Made by a program: the position numbers and the translations under genes | The notes under the pieces: generated by a model | Database searches by the model: none | What the model was told of the DNA's origin: nothing | Seen by the model: only the letters and a program-made list of their open reading frames with translations | Part shown: positions 44,014-53,558 of the stretch, piece by piece | Layout: each line of letters opens with the position of its first letter | Position numbering within the stretch: the stretch's first letter is position 1 | NCBI GenBank assembly: GCA_036703315.1 | Contig: DATNPH010000124.1 | Coordinates: 1-64,000 of the forward strand | Reading direction: 5' to 3' | DNA: 64,000 nucleotides | Origin: DATNPH01 sp036703315 | GTDB taxonomy: Bacteria; Cyanobacteriota; Cyanobacteriia; Cyanobacteriales; Coleofasciculaceae

Positions 44014-44967
44014 ATGCGGTACTCACTTTTGAACCGGTTTCGGGGGGCGTTACTAGGCAGCCTTGTGGGAGAAATTCTGGGCAGTGGTAGTGGACTTGTG
44101 CGAGTTTTGGATAAACCAATGCTCACACCGCCTAAACCAGACGACTCTCAGCTTAGTCAAACGCTTTTAGCTTGGAGCCAGATTGCAGCTTGCGGCACCG
44201 AAAGTTTAATCCGTTGTGGAAAACTCGATATAGAAGATTGGGTGCTTCACACTGGCATGATGCAGTCGTCTCTACTGTTGCTGAAGGGTACAGCTAATAG
44301 CAGCGAGGCAGCATTGGCAACACTACCGATCGGGCTATTTTTTCATGAAGATGAAGTCAAGTTGCGACAACAACTGCTACAGGGGGCAGCCCTTTGGTTG
44401 GAGGATTCCACGGCATCTGAGGGGGTATTAGCCGTGGCTTTTGCGATCGCACTTGCCCTTACAGAAAAACTCGACGTTGCCACATTGATTCCCCGAACCC
44501 TTGCCTATCTAGGGACATCTCAAACGCCTTTAGGGCAGCAACTCGAACAGGTACAAACATTATTACAACAAGGGGCGGGCTTAGATAGAACTCTCACTCA
44601 GTTGCATCGTGAAGCTCAACGTAGAGGCACTCCGCTAGGTCGCCCCTACACATCTATTGCTCTAGCCTTCTACTGTTTTCTTAGCACTCCAGAAGATTTT
44701 CGGCTCTGTGTTACCCGTGCTGCCCGTACTGGCTGTCAATCCCAGATTACAGCTTCCCTCACTGGCACTTTAGCGGGTGTCTACAACAGCATCATTGGCA
44801 TTCCTGTCAGCTGGCGTCTTACGGCTAATCAAATCAGTATTGGCATCCAGAAGTTACAACAAGCAGACCGTCTGCTTGCCGTCTGGTCTGGTGTTTATGA
44901 TGTTTCAGTAGTAGACCAGTGCCAGTGGACAGCTGTAGCAGCACCGCGAGTGATTCAGCCACGATAA
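44014..44967 (+). CDS. ADP-ribosylglycohydrolase-fold protein lacking metal ligands
   Basis: 317 residues from ATG 44014 (a TTG one codon earlier also fits). FRGALLGSLVGEILG aligns with the DraG opening GALLGLAVGDALG but with Glu20 for Asp. PDDSQLSQTLLAW (43-45 DDS) matches the DDT motif. The C-terminal metal motif GGDADT is replaced by TGCQSQ (239-244) while the following ASLTGTLAGVYNSIIGIPVSW matches the family. Active DraG enzymes need these Asp residues for two Mg ions, so this is probably a binding or regulatory pseudo-enzyme. Confidence 0.75.
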   Translation: MRYSLLNRFRGALLGSLVGEILGSGSGLVRVLDKPMLTPPKPDDSQLSQTLLAWSQIAACGTESLIRCGKLDIEDWVLHTGMMQSSLLLLKGTANSSEAALATLPIGLFFHEDEVKLRQQLLQGAALWLEDSTASEGVLAVAFAIALALTEKLDVATLIPRTLAYLGTSQTPLGQQLEQVQTLLQQGAGLDRTLTQLHREAQRRGTPLGRPYTSIALAFYCFLSTPEDFRLCVTRAARTGCQSQITASLTGTLAGVYNSIIGIPVSWRLTANQISIGIQKLQQADRLLAVWSGVYDVSVVDQCQWTAVAAPRVIQPR

Positions 44968-45567
44968 CAATGATTTTTAACTCTAGTTTCCAAAACCAGA
45001 ATAGTCTCCTACGAGTGACCCATGACTAATGGGAAGACCGCTGGCAGATGTGAGAAAGTAGCAACATCTTCTATTAAGGGCGGTAGGGATATCCTCGTTC
45101 CCTTGCGGGCGAGGAGAGAGGAAAGCTGGCAAGCTGCCGTACCCTTTTCACAAGGCTTGCCTACATGGTTCATAGTTAATTGTTCCTTACTATGAACTGT
45201 GAACAATTAACTATGAACACCCGACACTTCATCCCCTTGTCAGTCAGGAAAAGGTTTCATTGTTATGCATTTATCGGCACATAGAGTTCTACAGCTTAGG
45301 AGCCAGGTCTTCTAGAAAAAAAGAAGTCCAAGTTCTAAGTGCCTCTCATCCTTAGCACGGATGTTCAGTAAATCGGAATTCGTTCCACCTAAAAATAGGC
45401 ATGCTACCTGAGTTTTTGTAAGGTAAAAAGAAGTGAACTCAACAGTTAAAGTCCACAAGAAGGGATATGGATACATTTAAATAGATTAGATTGCGCTGTC
45501 TGAAATTAATGAATACCTTGCCTACGCTCTCACTGCTACCGTCACCTAAAATGGCAAATCTTGTGTT
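44968..45567. other. Intergenic region upstream of pgpH
   Basis: 600 bases without a supported gene. A small hairpin CCTCG...CGAGG lies at 45093-45114, and a heptamer-like run at 45175-45225 (TATGAACTGTGAACAATTAA) matches the cinA spacer. Nothing else is seen. Confidence 0.5.
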
Positions 45568-48081
45568 ATGAAAATGCTTTATTCCTTGATGCAGCCGATC
45601 ACGCAATTACGGCGAACATCTGAGCATCTTCGGGCTTGGTTGTCATTCAGGGTATCTAATTCCTCTGCCACTGCTAACTCATCGGGGTACCAAACACAGG
45701 AGGGTAATTTGCCTGAGCAACCCCTACAACTGGAACCCTCTGTAAAGAAGCGTCGCAATAGCCCTAGGTATACTCTACGCCCACGTAAAGGTCGTTCACC
45801 AGCCATGTTTGTAGTGGCAGTGATTTCTCTGACGAGTGTTACGGGGAACCGCTTCTATAATCAGCCGAAGCTAGATGTAGGCAAAGCAGCTCCACAGACA
45901 ATTCGGGCACCGCTCGATGCTAATGTTGAGGACAAGAAAACCACGGAAGAAAAGCGTAAGGTAGCCCGTACTGGTTCTGTCCCTGTGTTAATGTTGGACA
46001 GCTCGCTTAGCCAAAAAATTTATCAAGATCTTCAGCAATCCCTTGACAAGGTAGAAGAACTGCGACAAATGAGCAGTCCTTTTCCCTTTGTGGAAACGAC
46101 TATTCTCTCAGATGCTACTCAGCGCTATCTGCGCCAGATCAAGGAACCGGAGTGGCAGTCTATTACAGCTAAAGTCACTAGCGATGAAACCGTCAAGCCT
46201 TCTGATTCGGGAGTAGCAGCGTCTAATCAGGTTAAAGAGCCAGGAAATCTCTCGTTTGACCAAGCCGTCAAAGAACTGCAAAGCTACCGTCAGCAGTCTT
46301 CTATGCAAGCTTTCTCAGCTCTAATAGAGTCGATTTCGATGGCTCGTCAGAGCTATGCACAGGCATGGCGTCAACTTTCAGAGTCACATGTCTCTGAATC
46401 AAGCCGTCGTTACGATCCTTCTTGGCTTGAGCTATCCGATGCGGCTTGGCAAGAGACACGAAAGGGTATCACTGAGGCGTCGAAGCGCATCCTCACCCAG
46501 GGCATTCCTCCAGGATTACCGCCTGACATCTTAAGCGAAGCGGTAAAGTTGCAAGTGAATACGCTCGTCCCTCGTGAGGCTGAAGCTTTAGCAAGTCAAC
46601 TTCTGACAAGCGTCTTGCAACCAAACTTAACGGAAGATAAAGAACAAACTAAACGTAGGGCAGAGCAAGCGGCACAAGCCGTAGAGCCGATGATTGTCTC
46701 CGTGCGGAAGGGAGATGTAATTGTCTATGCCGGGGAGGAGATCACCCAAGCGAATTTCGTAGTGCTAGATCACTTTAACTTGAGTCGCCGGGAAGTTAAC
46801 TGGTACGGTCTAGTCGGATTTACTAGTCTTGTTACCGGAGCCGTTGGCATTTTTTTTGTAGTGGAACGACGAGTACAGCCAACGCTGCGGCGACGCGACC
46901 ACATTTTGCTGTTGCTTCTAAGTCTTAGTACGCCCCTAATGGGCATTTTTGGTATTCTCTATACAGATTTGCCAGCGATTGGTTTGTTGGTAGGTAGCTT
47001 TTATAGTCCAGCTTTGGGCGTTACAGTTGTTGGTTTACTGACTGGCTTAGTCACCTTCAGTATGGGAGTCAGCTGGGAATATTTACTAGCTGGGGCTGCT
47101 GCTGGTCTAGTCGGTGCTTGGATGGCTGGGCGAATGCGATCGCGCGAGGAACTGGCTTTTCTAGGCTGTGCGATTGGGTTAACCCAGGGAGGGGTTTACC
47201 TAGTCCTGAATCTGATATCGAGTGCTGCTGTCGGTGCTGTTTGGTACACCGTACTCCAAGAGGCAGTGGTGTACAGTTTAGCTGGTTTGTCTTGGAGTAT
47301 CGTAGCCCTGGGAATATCGCCTTATCTGGAACGGCTGTTTGACTTGGTAACACCAATTCGTCTAGCCGAGTTGGCCAATCCCAATCGTCCCCTCCTAAAA
47401 CGGCTAGCGACTGAAGCACCTGGAACATTTCAACATACCCTGTTCGTTGCGTCCTTGGCAGAAGCAGCGGCGCGAGAACTCCACTGTAATGTGGAGCTAG
47501 TCCGAGCCGGAACACTTTACCACGACCTAGGAAAAATGCACGACCCATTAGGATTTATTGAAAATCAAATGGGTGGTCCCAATAAGCATGATGAGATTAA
47601 TGATCCTTGGACAAGCGCCGAGATTATCAAAAAACACGTTACTGAAGGACTGGTTATGGCTCGCAAGCACCAGTTGCCTAGAGCTATTCGAGACTTTATT
47701 CCAGAACACCAAGGAACCCTGCTGATTTCCTATTTTTATTTCCAGGCTAAACAGAAAGCTGACCAGGACGGTGAGCCTCCTGTGCTGGAGTCAGATTTTC
47801 GCTACGATGGCCCAATTCCTCAATCTCGCGAAACGGGTATAGTCATGCTGGCTGATGCCTGTGAAGCCGCGCTGCGATCGCTCAAGGACGCGACCCCAGA
47901 AACAGCCCTTTCGATGATCAATAAAATCCTCAGAGCTCGCTGGCAAGACAACCAGTTAGCCGATTCTGGGTTAACACGGGAGGATCTGTCAATCATTGCC
48001 GAAGTTTTTGTCAGAGTTTGGCAACAGTGTAATCACCAACGTATTGCTTATCCAAAAGCTGCGCTCAATTGCCAGCCATAA
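45568..48081 (+). CDS. pgpH: 7TM-HD cyclic-di-AMP phosphodiesterase (PgpH/YqfF type)
   Basis: 837 residues. One N-terminal membrane helix (about 73-90) precedes a long extracytoplasmic 7TMR-HDED domain (about 95-400). Seven membrane helices (about 408-600) and a cytoplasmic HD domain follow: FQHTLFVASLAEAAARELHC (about 622), LYHDLGKMHDP with the HD pair near 652, and PEHQGTLLISYFY further on. PgpH degrades c-di-AMP, linking osmotic and potassium balance with night survival in cyanobacteria. A Ser/Gln-rich linker of about 60 residues at the N-terminus is extra. Confidence 0.92.
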   Translation: MKMLYSLMQPITQLRRTSEHLRAWLSFRVSNSSATANSSGYQTQEGNLPEQPLQLEPSVKKRRNSPRYTLRPRKGRSPAMFVVAVISLTSVTGNRFYNQPKLDVGKAAPQTIRAPLDANVEDKKTTEEKRKVARTGSVPVLMLDSSLSQKIYQDLQQSLDKVEELRQMSSPFPFVETTILSDATQRYLRQIKEPEWQSITAKVTSDETVKPSDSGVAASNQVKEPGNLSFDQAVKELQSYRQQSSMQAFSALIESISMARQSYAQAWRQLSESHVSESSRRYDPSWLELSDAAWQETRKGITEASKRILTQGIPPGLPPDILSEAVKLQVNTLVPREAEALASQLLTSVLQPNLTEDKEQTKRRAEQAAQAVEPMIVSVRKGDVIVYAGEEITQANFVVLDHFNLSRREVNWYGLVGFTSLVTGAVGIFFVVERRVQPTLRRRDHILLLLLSLSTPLMGIFGILYTDLPAIGLLVGSFYSPALGVTVVGLLTGLVTFSMGVSWEYLLAGAAAGLVGAWMAGRMRSREELAFLGCAIGLTQGGVYLVLNLISSAAVGAVWYTVLQEAVVYSLAGLSWSIVALGISPYLERLFDLVTPIRLAELANPNRPLLKRLATEAPGTFQHTLFVASLAEAAARELHCNVELVRAGTLYHDLGKMHDPLGFIENQMGGPNKHDEINDPWTSAEIIKKHVTEGLVMARKHQLPRAIRDFIPEHQGTLLISYFYFQAKQKADQDGEPPVLESDFRYDGPIPQSRETGIVMLADACEAALRSLKDATPETALSMINKILRARWQDNQLADSGLTREDLSIIAEVFVRVWQQCNHQRIAYPKAALNCQP

Positions 48082-48303
48082 GCCAGTCCTACTAAATTCG
48101 ATAAGGCTAATAGCTAATAGTTGGTTACTAATTGTCTTTTGCCTATTAACCCTTCGGGTGACGCTCCTGCGTCGCTACCGCGCTCGCTCACCATTAGCCA
48201 TTAGCAAAAAACCAACCGTTGAGTTGTGATGGATATTTACCTACATGGTATTACAGATAGTGCTTTTATTCACAATCTTCGATTGAACCACTAAATATGG
48301 TGT

Positions 48304-51300
48304 ATGTTTGATCGAGTCTATTCGACCAACGCCACCAACGCCGTGAATCATCTCCAAGAGTGGGGAAACAGCTGTGTTGATGACCAGCTGACCCGTCTCA
48401 ACGTTACCTCTCTAGAAGGTCAAGACCCTTACGAATATCTGCTGTACTCCGATGCCATCCCCAGACGCAACGATGGTCGAGTTAAGGGTCACATCCTCAA
48501 GCGCTATCAACACATCGAAGGGGGAGGATGGTGGTGTTCGGGGATTGACCTGCTGACCCTAAGCGATGACCTCTGGGGTTGTTTCAAGCCGAGCCAGCCT
48601 CGCTACAGTCTTTCCGAGCACAAGCTGCTCAAGTATGAACACCCCCCAAAAACTCCCACCAGTTTGTTTGCCCTACGAGTGCCCGAACCGATTTGGCAGC
48701 GCATCGCTGAGCGCTACCAGCTCGAAGTTTGCCCTAGCGATATTGACCACAGTCAACCCGACTTAGGCTTCTGGCAGTGGCTGATCAATCACCCCTCCAT
48801 CCCCTTATGTATCACAGAGGGAGCTAAAAAAGCTGGAGCCTTACTCACGGCTGGTTATGCCGCTATTGCCTTGCCGGGAATATTTGGGGGATATCGAGTC
48901 CCCAGAGACCAACTAGGGAATCGCCTCGGCAAGTCTCGCCTCATCCCCCAAATATTGAAACTGGCGACTCCAGGCAGACCGATGTATCTTGCCTTCGACC
49001 AAGACTCTAAACCCACTACCATCAAGGCGGTTAACGCGGCTATTCGACAATTGGGATACTTGCTAACTCGGCAACGTTGTCCAGTCAAGGTAATTACTTG
49101 GGCTTCTGAGTTGGGGAAAGGTGTGGATGACCTGATTGCCACTCACGCCCAGGAGGCATTTGATCAGGCTTACCAAAAGGCAGTCCCTCTCGACACTTGG
49201 AAAGCCCAATTCTTAGCAACACTCACCTATCCTTCCGCACTACGGGTGAATTCCCGCTATCTCCCAGAACTACCGATTCCGGAGGAGGCAAAACTCATTG
49301 GCATTAAATCCCCCAAGGGTACGGGAAAGACCCAGCTATTGGAGGGTATTGTCAAACAAGCCCTAGCGCGCGAGCAGTGGATCTTAGTCATTGGTCATCG
49401 GATACGACTAGTTGAGGCACTGTGTCAACGCTTTGGGTTGAACTATATTACTGAGGTGCGCGATGACCAAATGGGTGCGGTGATAGGATATGGTCTTTGT
49501 CTTGATTCCCTCCATCCGGCTTCTCAAGCTACATTCAACGCTAGCCATTGGTCTGATGGGGTAGTGATTATTGATGAAGTGGAACAAGTCCTGTGGCACG
49601 GGTTGGACTCCAGCACCTGTAGTAGCAACCGGGTTGCCATTCTCAAGTCGCTGAAGACCCTGATGCAGAATGTTTTGGGCGGAGAGGGTCAAGTCTTTAT
49701 CGCCGATGCTGACTTGAGTGATGTTTCAATTGATTACCTAGTGACTCTGGCAGGAGTGCCGCTACAACCGTTCATTATCCAGAATGACTGGAAGCCAGGA
49801 GATTCCGAAGCTTGGTTGATACACAATTACACAGAAAGTACCCCTCAACGACTGGTTCAAGACTTGGAAAGGCACATCCAAGAGGGAGGAAAACCTTTTG
49901 TCTGCCTCTCCGCCCAGAAGCGGGGAAGTCAATGGAGCACCTGCACTCTGGAAGCTTACCTGCAACAGCAATTCCCTGAAGCTAAGATCCTGCGAATTGA
50001 TTCGGAATCTTTAGCTGAGCCTACGCATCCTGCCTATGGATGCATCACTTGGGTTAATCAGGTTCTCAGTCACTACGATATTGTGCTAGCCAGTCCTGCG
50101 ATCGAAACTGGCGTGAGCATCGATCTCAAAGGGCATTTCACTTCCGTCTGGGGTATTGCTCAAGGGATTCAAAGCGAAAACTCGGTGCGTCAAGCGTTAG
50201 GACGCATTCGCGAAAATCTACCTAGGTTTCTGTGGGTAGCTGCCTATGGCTTTAATCAGGTGGGAAATGGCTCTACCTCGATCCCTGGCTTGCTGACATC
50301 TGGAGAGAGTCTGACTCAGCTTAATATCCGGTTGCTTCAACAATCCGACTTCGATGCTCTCGACGACATTGAGATGGGTTTTCAGGCGGAATCCTTGCTG
50401 TGCTGGGCGAAGATGGCTGTCCGGCTCAATGCCTCGATGCTTCAGTATCGAGAATCAGTAATAGCAGCGCTTGTCGCTGAAGGTCATCACGTCGTTGAAG
50501 CTTCTCCTGTTAATTTTGGTGTGGGAGATGCGATCGCTAACTCGTCACCCAGTCATCCAAAATCTGATGGGGAGGACACTCAAGCTGAAGCCAATTCGTT
50601 GACAGCCGCTATCGCTGCGGTGAGAGACCAAAACTATCAAGCGGAGTGTGAAGCGATCGCTAAGAGTAAAAACTTGAGCGACACTCAGTATCAAGCCCTT
50701 CAAAAACGTTTCGTGAAGACGCTCTCCCAACGACGCACACTCCGGAAGCACGCACTGAAGAAGCGCTATGGCATTCCCGTCACAACGCAGCTCGTCGTCA
50801 AAGATGATCAGGGTTGGTATCCAAAGCTCCTACTCCATTACTATCTCACCATCGGTCGAGACTATCTGGCTCACCGGGATGCCGCCGTAGCACGCCAGCT
50901 CATCGAGTTGGGAGATGGCGGCATCTTCCTCCCTGACTTCAACCGTTCTCAACTGGGAGCTGCTGTCGGTACGATGGAAATCTTAGGAATTCCGGCGCTG
51001 CTTCAAGATGAGGGACGAGAACTAAGGAACATTGATGAAGACTTAAGATCCATGGCGGCACTAGCACTCTCTAACCGCGCTTCCATCAAAACAGCTTTGG
51101 GAATTAAGTTGGCAGTGGAAGCCACTCCTATCATGATTTTGAGACGCCTCTTGGATAAGATTGGCTATGGTTTGAAGTGTATTCGTCGTGAAAGCAAAGC
51201 TCAAAACCGAGTGCGAGTTTATCAGGTGGTTAATCCTCAAGATGGTCGGATTGAGGTATTCGGGCACTGGCTAGCTTCTGAGAGTCAGTTATTAGGGACT

Positions 51301-51402
51301 CCTTTGTACTGGTCAAATGAGTTTTCACCTCAGGTCAACACTCAGGTTCCATTTGTTGACTCAAATTCATCTGAGTATGTTCAACTTTGCCTGAGTTTTT
51401 GA
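48304..51402 (+). CDS. Plasmid-replication-type protein, TOPRIM (DUF3854) plus superfamily 2-like helicase (CyRepA1 family)
   Basis: 1032 residues. Residues about 160-290 form a TOPRIM-like DUF3854 domain: ITEGAKKAGALLTAGYAAIA (catalytic Glu near 171), YLAFDQDSK (near 227) and GVDDLIA. A helicase-like P-loop region follows with Walker A SPKGTGKTQLL (about 336-346), Walker B VVIIDEVEQVL (about 419), SPAIETGVSIDLKGHF and the arginine-finger motif VRQALGRIRE (about 629). The last 350 residues are unassigned. This is the arrangement of CyRepA-type replication proteins of small cyanobacterial plasmids. Here it sits between pgpH and ftsX with no integrase or partition genes, so an integrated remnant or domesticated factor is inferred. 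Confidence 0.82.
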   Translation: MFDRVYSTNATNAVNHLQEWGNSCVDDQLTRLNVTSLEGQDPYEYLLYSDAIPRRNDGRVKGHILKRYQHIEGGGWWCSGIDLLTLSDDLWGCFKPSQPRYSLSEHKLLKYEHPPKTPTSLFALRVPEPIWQRIAERYQLEVCPSDIDHSQPDLGFWQWLINHPSIPLCITEGAKKAGALLTAGYAAIALPGIFGGYRVPRDQLGNRLGKSRLIPQILKLATPGRPMYLAFDQDSKPTTIKAVNAAIRQLGYLLTRQRCPVKVITWASELGKGVDDLIATHAQEAFDQAYQKAVPLDTWKAQFLATLTYPSALRVNSRYLPELPIPEEAKLIGIKSPKGTGKTQLLEGIVKQALAREQWILVIGHRIRLVEALCQRFGLNYITEVRDDQMGAVIGYGLCLDSLHPASQATFNASHWSDGVVIIDEVEQVLWHGLDSSTCSSNRVAILKSLKTLMQNVLGGEGQVFIADADLSDVSIDYLVTLAGVPLQPFIIQNDWKPGDSEAWLIHNYTESTPQRLVQDLERHIQEGGKPFVCLSAQKRGSQWSTCTLEAYLQQQFPEAKILRIDSESLAEPTHPAYGCITWVNQVLSHYDIVLASPAIETGVSIDLKGHFTSVWGIAQGIQSENSVRQALGRIRENLPRFLWVAAYGFNQVGNGSTSIPGLLTSGESLTQLNIRLLQQSDFDALDDIEMGFQAESLLCWAKMAVRLNASMLQYRESVIAALVAEGHHVVEASPVNFGVGDAIANSSPSHPKSDGEDTQAEANSLTAAIAAVRDQNYQAECEAIAKSKNLSDTQYQALQKRFVKTLSQRRTLRKHALKKRYGIPVTTQLVVKDDQGWYPKLLLHYYLTIGRDYLAHRDAAVARQLIELGDGGIFLPDFNRSQLGAAVGTMEILGIPALLQDEGRELRNIDEDLRSMAALALSNRASIKTALGIKLAVEATPIMILRRLLDKIGYGLKCIRRESKAQNRVRVYQVVNPQDGRIEVFGHWLASESQLLGTPLYWSNEFSPQVNTQVPFVDSNSSEYVQLCLSF

Positions 51403-51510
51403 GCGATCGCAGCGTCGTATGTTAACTGTGTGTTTAACGCATCGATCTTTGCTGGTTCTAACTCAGTCAGTGCATCAAAGTTGATTAAAGTCAAGGCAAT
51501 TGAAGTAAGG

Positions 51511-52413
51511 ATGTTCCAATTTCTCACGAAACTCGACTATCTGCTACGCGAAACCCTCTTAGGTTTGCGGCGTGGAGGCTGGATGAATTGGGCGGCAGTT
51601 AGCACTGTCACCGTCTTGTTATTCTTGTTTGGTATGAGCTTGCAGGCATCCTGGAAGTTAGAGGGGCTGCTAAACCAGTTTGGTAGTCAGGTAGAAGTCT
51701 CTGTTTATCTCGATCCAGGGGCACAACCAGAGACGGTGATGGCAGTCGTTGAGAAACTGCCGCAAGTCAATGAAGTCAAAAAGATTTCCAAAGAGCAAGC
51801 TTGGGAGTCTTTAGTTAAAGAACTGGGAATTTCTGAGATTGCTGGTGCAACTGAGCAGTTGGAAAGCAATCCTCTTGTCGATGAATTGAAGGTGAAGGCA
51901 AAGAACTCTAAGGATGTCCCGAATCTGGCTAAGCAGTTGAAGCAGTTGTCGGGAATAGATGATGTGCAGTATATGGATGAGGTACTCAAACGAATGCAAC
52001 AGCTCAATCAGGGATTGAGCTGGGTGAGTCTAACCATTACTACAATTCTCACCCTGACAGCTGTGGCAGTCATCACAACAACAATTCGGTTAATTGTAAT
52101 GACACGACGCCGCGAAATTGAGATTATGCAGCTAGTTGGGGCAACGAAATCCTGGATTTATTTGCCCTTTATTTTGCAGGGCATTGCTTTTGGTATTGTT
52201 GGTGCCGCGATCGCGTGGGTTATGATTACCAGTGTCCAGCAGTTTGTGACAAACTTGCTTGCCACAGGACCAGATTTCATCCGATTTGTTGCGAGTAGAG
52301 AGCAATCAGATCCCATACAGCTATTCCTACTCCCGCTGCTTCTTTTAAGTCTTGGCAGTTCAGTAGGTTTGATGGGAAGCTTGTTTGCAGTACGGCGATT
52401 TGCCTCACATTAG
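51511..52413 (+). CDS. ftsX: Cell-division protein FtsX
   Basis: 300 residues from ATG 51511 (MFQFLTKLDYLLRETLLGLR); the frame is open 27 codons earlier, but those do not match the family. Four membrane helices (about 21-45, 170-195, 220-245 and 268-290) frame an extracytoplasmic domain (VEVSVYLDPGAQPETVMAVV, DVQYMDEVLKRM). RREIEIMQLVGATKSWIYLPF is the FtsX/MacB coupling helix. FtsX works with the ATPase FtsE to activate peptidoglycan hydrolases at the septum. ftsE is not in the window, as is usual in cyanobacteria. Confidence 0.92.
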   Translation: MFQFLTKLDYLLRETLLGLRRGGWMNWAAVSTVTVLLFLFGMSLQASWKLEGLLNQFGSQVEVSVYLDPGAQPETVMAVVEKLPQVNEVKKISKEQAWESLVKELGISEIAGATEQLESNPLVDELKVKAKNSKDVPNLAKQLKQLSGIDDVQYMDEVLKRMQQLNQGLSWVSLTITTILTLTAVAVITTTIRLIVMTRRREIEIMQLVGATKSWIYLPFILQGIAFGIVGAAIAWVMITSVQQFVTNLLATGPDFIRFVASREQSDPIQLFLLPLLLLSLGSSVGLMGSLFAVRRFASH

Positions 52414-52617
52414 TGCACAATCAATTGTAGAGTTCCCTCTTCGGTAGCGTAAGCAGCCTAGGCTTATTCACATAACTGAGACGCGATCCTTAAATGAGCG
52501 ATCGCTCTCTCGGACAAAGTAAACGCAAAATCATCTAACGCTTGTTGACACTTTTGTGTAAGATTGATTTGTTGATTTTTTGGCATGATCAAGAAGTCTC
52601 CATAAGGATTTGGAGCT

Positions 52618-52656
52618 AGCCGCGCTGCTAAGGCGACTAACCCTCTCAGCGCGGCT
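52618..52656. other. Hairpin with 10-bp perfect arms
   Basis: AGCCGCGCTG (52618-52627) and CAGCGCGGCT (52647-52656) pair perfectly with a 19-base loop, then TTTCATATG. It could end the ftsX transcript or the leftward transcript. It also forms part of a weak minus-strand ORF (to 52464) that I do not call. Confidence 0.5.
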
Positions 52657-52740
52657 TTCATATGAAATATTTTGTACGTTTTCTTTATTAGCATAATACT
52701 GATTCTAGCGATCGCATTTGTAGAGGGAGAAGAGCGATCG

Positions 52741-53400
52741 CTATATACCAAAACCCTTGATGTCACTACTACTGGTTAAATCCGATTGAATTACTTGTTG
52801 AAGTAGCTCGTCATTATCATCTAATACTGATAACAATTGTTCAATTGGTAACTTCATTTTCTTCTCCAAAATCTTGAGATTCAGCAACAGAGTTTTCGCA
52901 TCTGCTTCAGATAAATTGAATCTATCAATAATATGATTTACCTCTAAAGTATTCATTCTTACGGTCATCTGGGTAAACTCAGATAATCGCTCAGGAATTT
53001 GCTCAAGTTTTTGAGCCGTAGCCCCGTGATTGTAGAAATGAATTCCTTGACGGTCTACAAAGAAATCTTCAAACGGTTTAAACCCTTTTTCAAGAATCAT
53101 TTGCACCGCTTGCATGGCTTCCGGTGGAGCTGAACTCAAGCCAACATAAACCACAAACCAAGCAAGTGTTGAGTGGGTTGCACTTTCAAGAGATTTCTCA
53201 AGCTCTTTAGTAATCTGAATTAGCAGATTGTTAGCTGTTTGGGCTCTTAGGTATTCTGGCTGCTTTGAAGGAATGACATGAATGACTTGATTGAGGAGTT
53301 GATCTAGAGTGGATTGACTTCGACTAATGGTGGCTACCACGACGGCTGAAATCAAATCAGACCACTCGGGTAAGTTAACGTTCGACGGTTGAGAACTCAT
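52741..53400 (-). CDS. Hypothetical protein
   Basis: 219 residues from ATG 53400, which has GAGGTG about eight bases upstream (a GTG three codons earlier is the alternative). Mainly helical and soluble, with RFNLSEADAKTLLLNLKILE near the C-terminus and HSTLAWFVVYVGLSS in the middle. GIHFYNHGATAQKLEQIPERL hints at a compact second domain. No motif I can assign. Divergent from the DUF3598 gene. Confidence 0.7.
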   Translation of the reverse strand: MSSQPSNVNLPEWSDLISAVVVATISRSQSTLDQLLNQVIHVIPSKQPEYLRAQTANNLLIQITKELEKSLESATHSTLAWFVVYVGLSSAPPEAMQAVQMILEKGFKPFEDFFVDRQGIHFYNHGATAQKLEQIPERLSEFTQMTVRMNTLEVNHIIDRFNLSEADAKTLLLNLKILEKKMKLPIEQLLSVLDDNDELLQQVIQSDLTSSSDIKGFGI

Positions 53401-53558
53401 TTGATGCACACCTCAGCCTTACAGAAGTCTCATCCAATCTATCTGGTATCGAACGTAAAAAGCAATCATCCCAAACCAGTTTACTAACCCGATCGATTTA
53501 ACTTTGAAAACTCATACAATTGTAAAGACAATTTATAAATAATTACTCTACAAATAGA

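Noticed and set aside
52464..52766. 100-residue minus-strand protein
   Set aside because: Reads through a perfect hairpin and low-information sequence; no start signal and no family.
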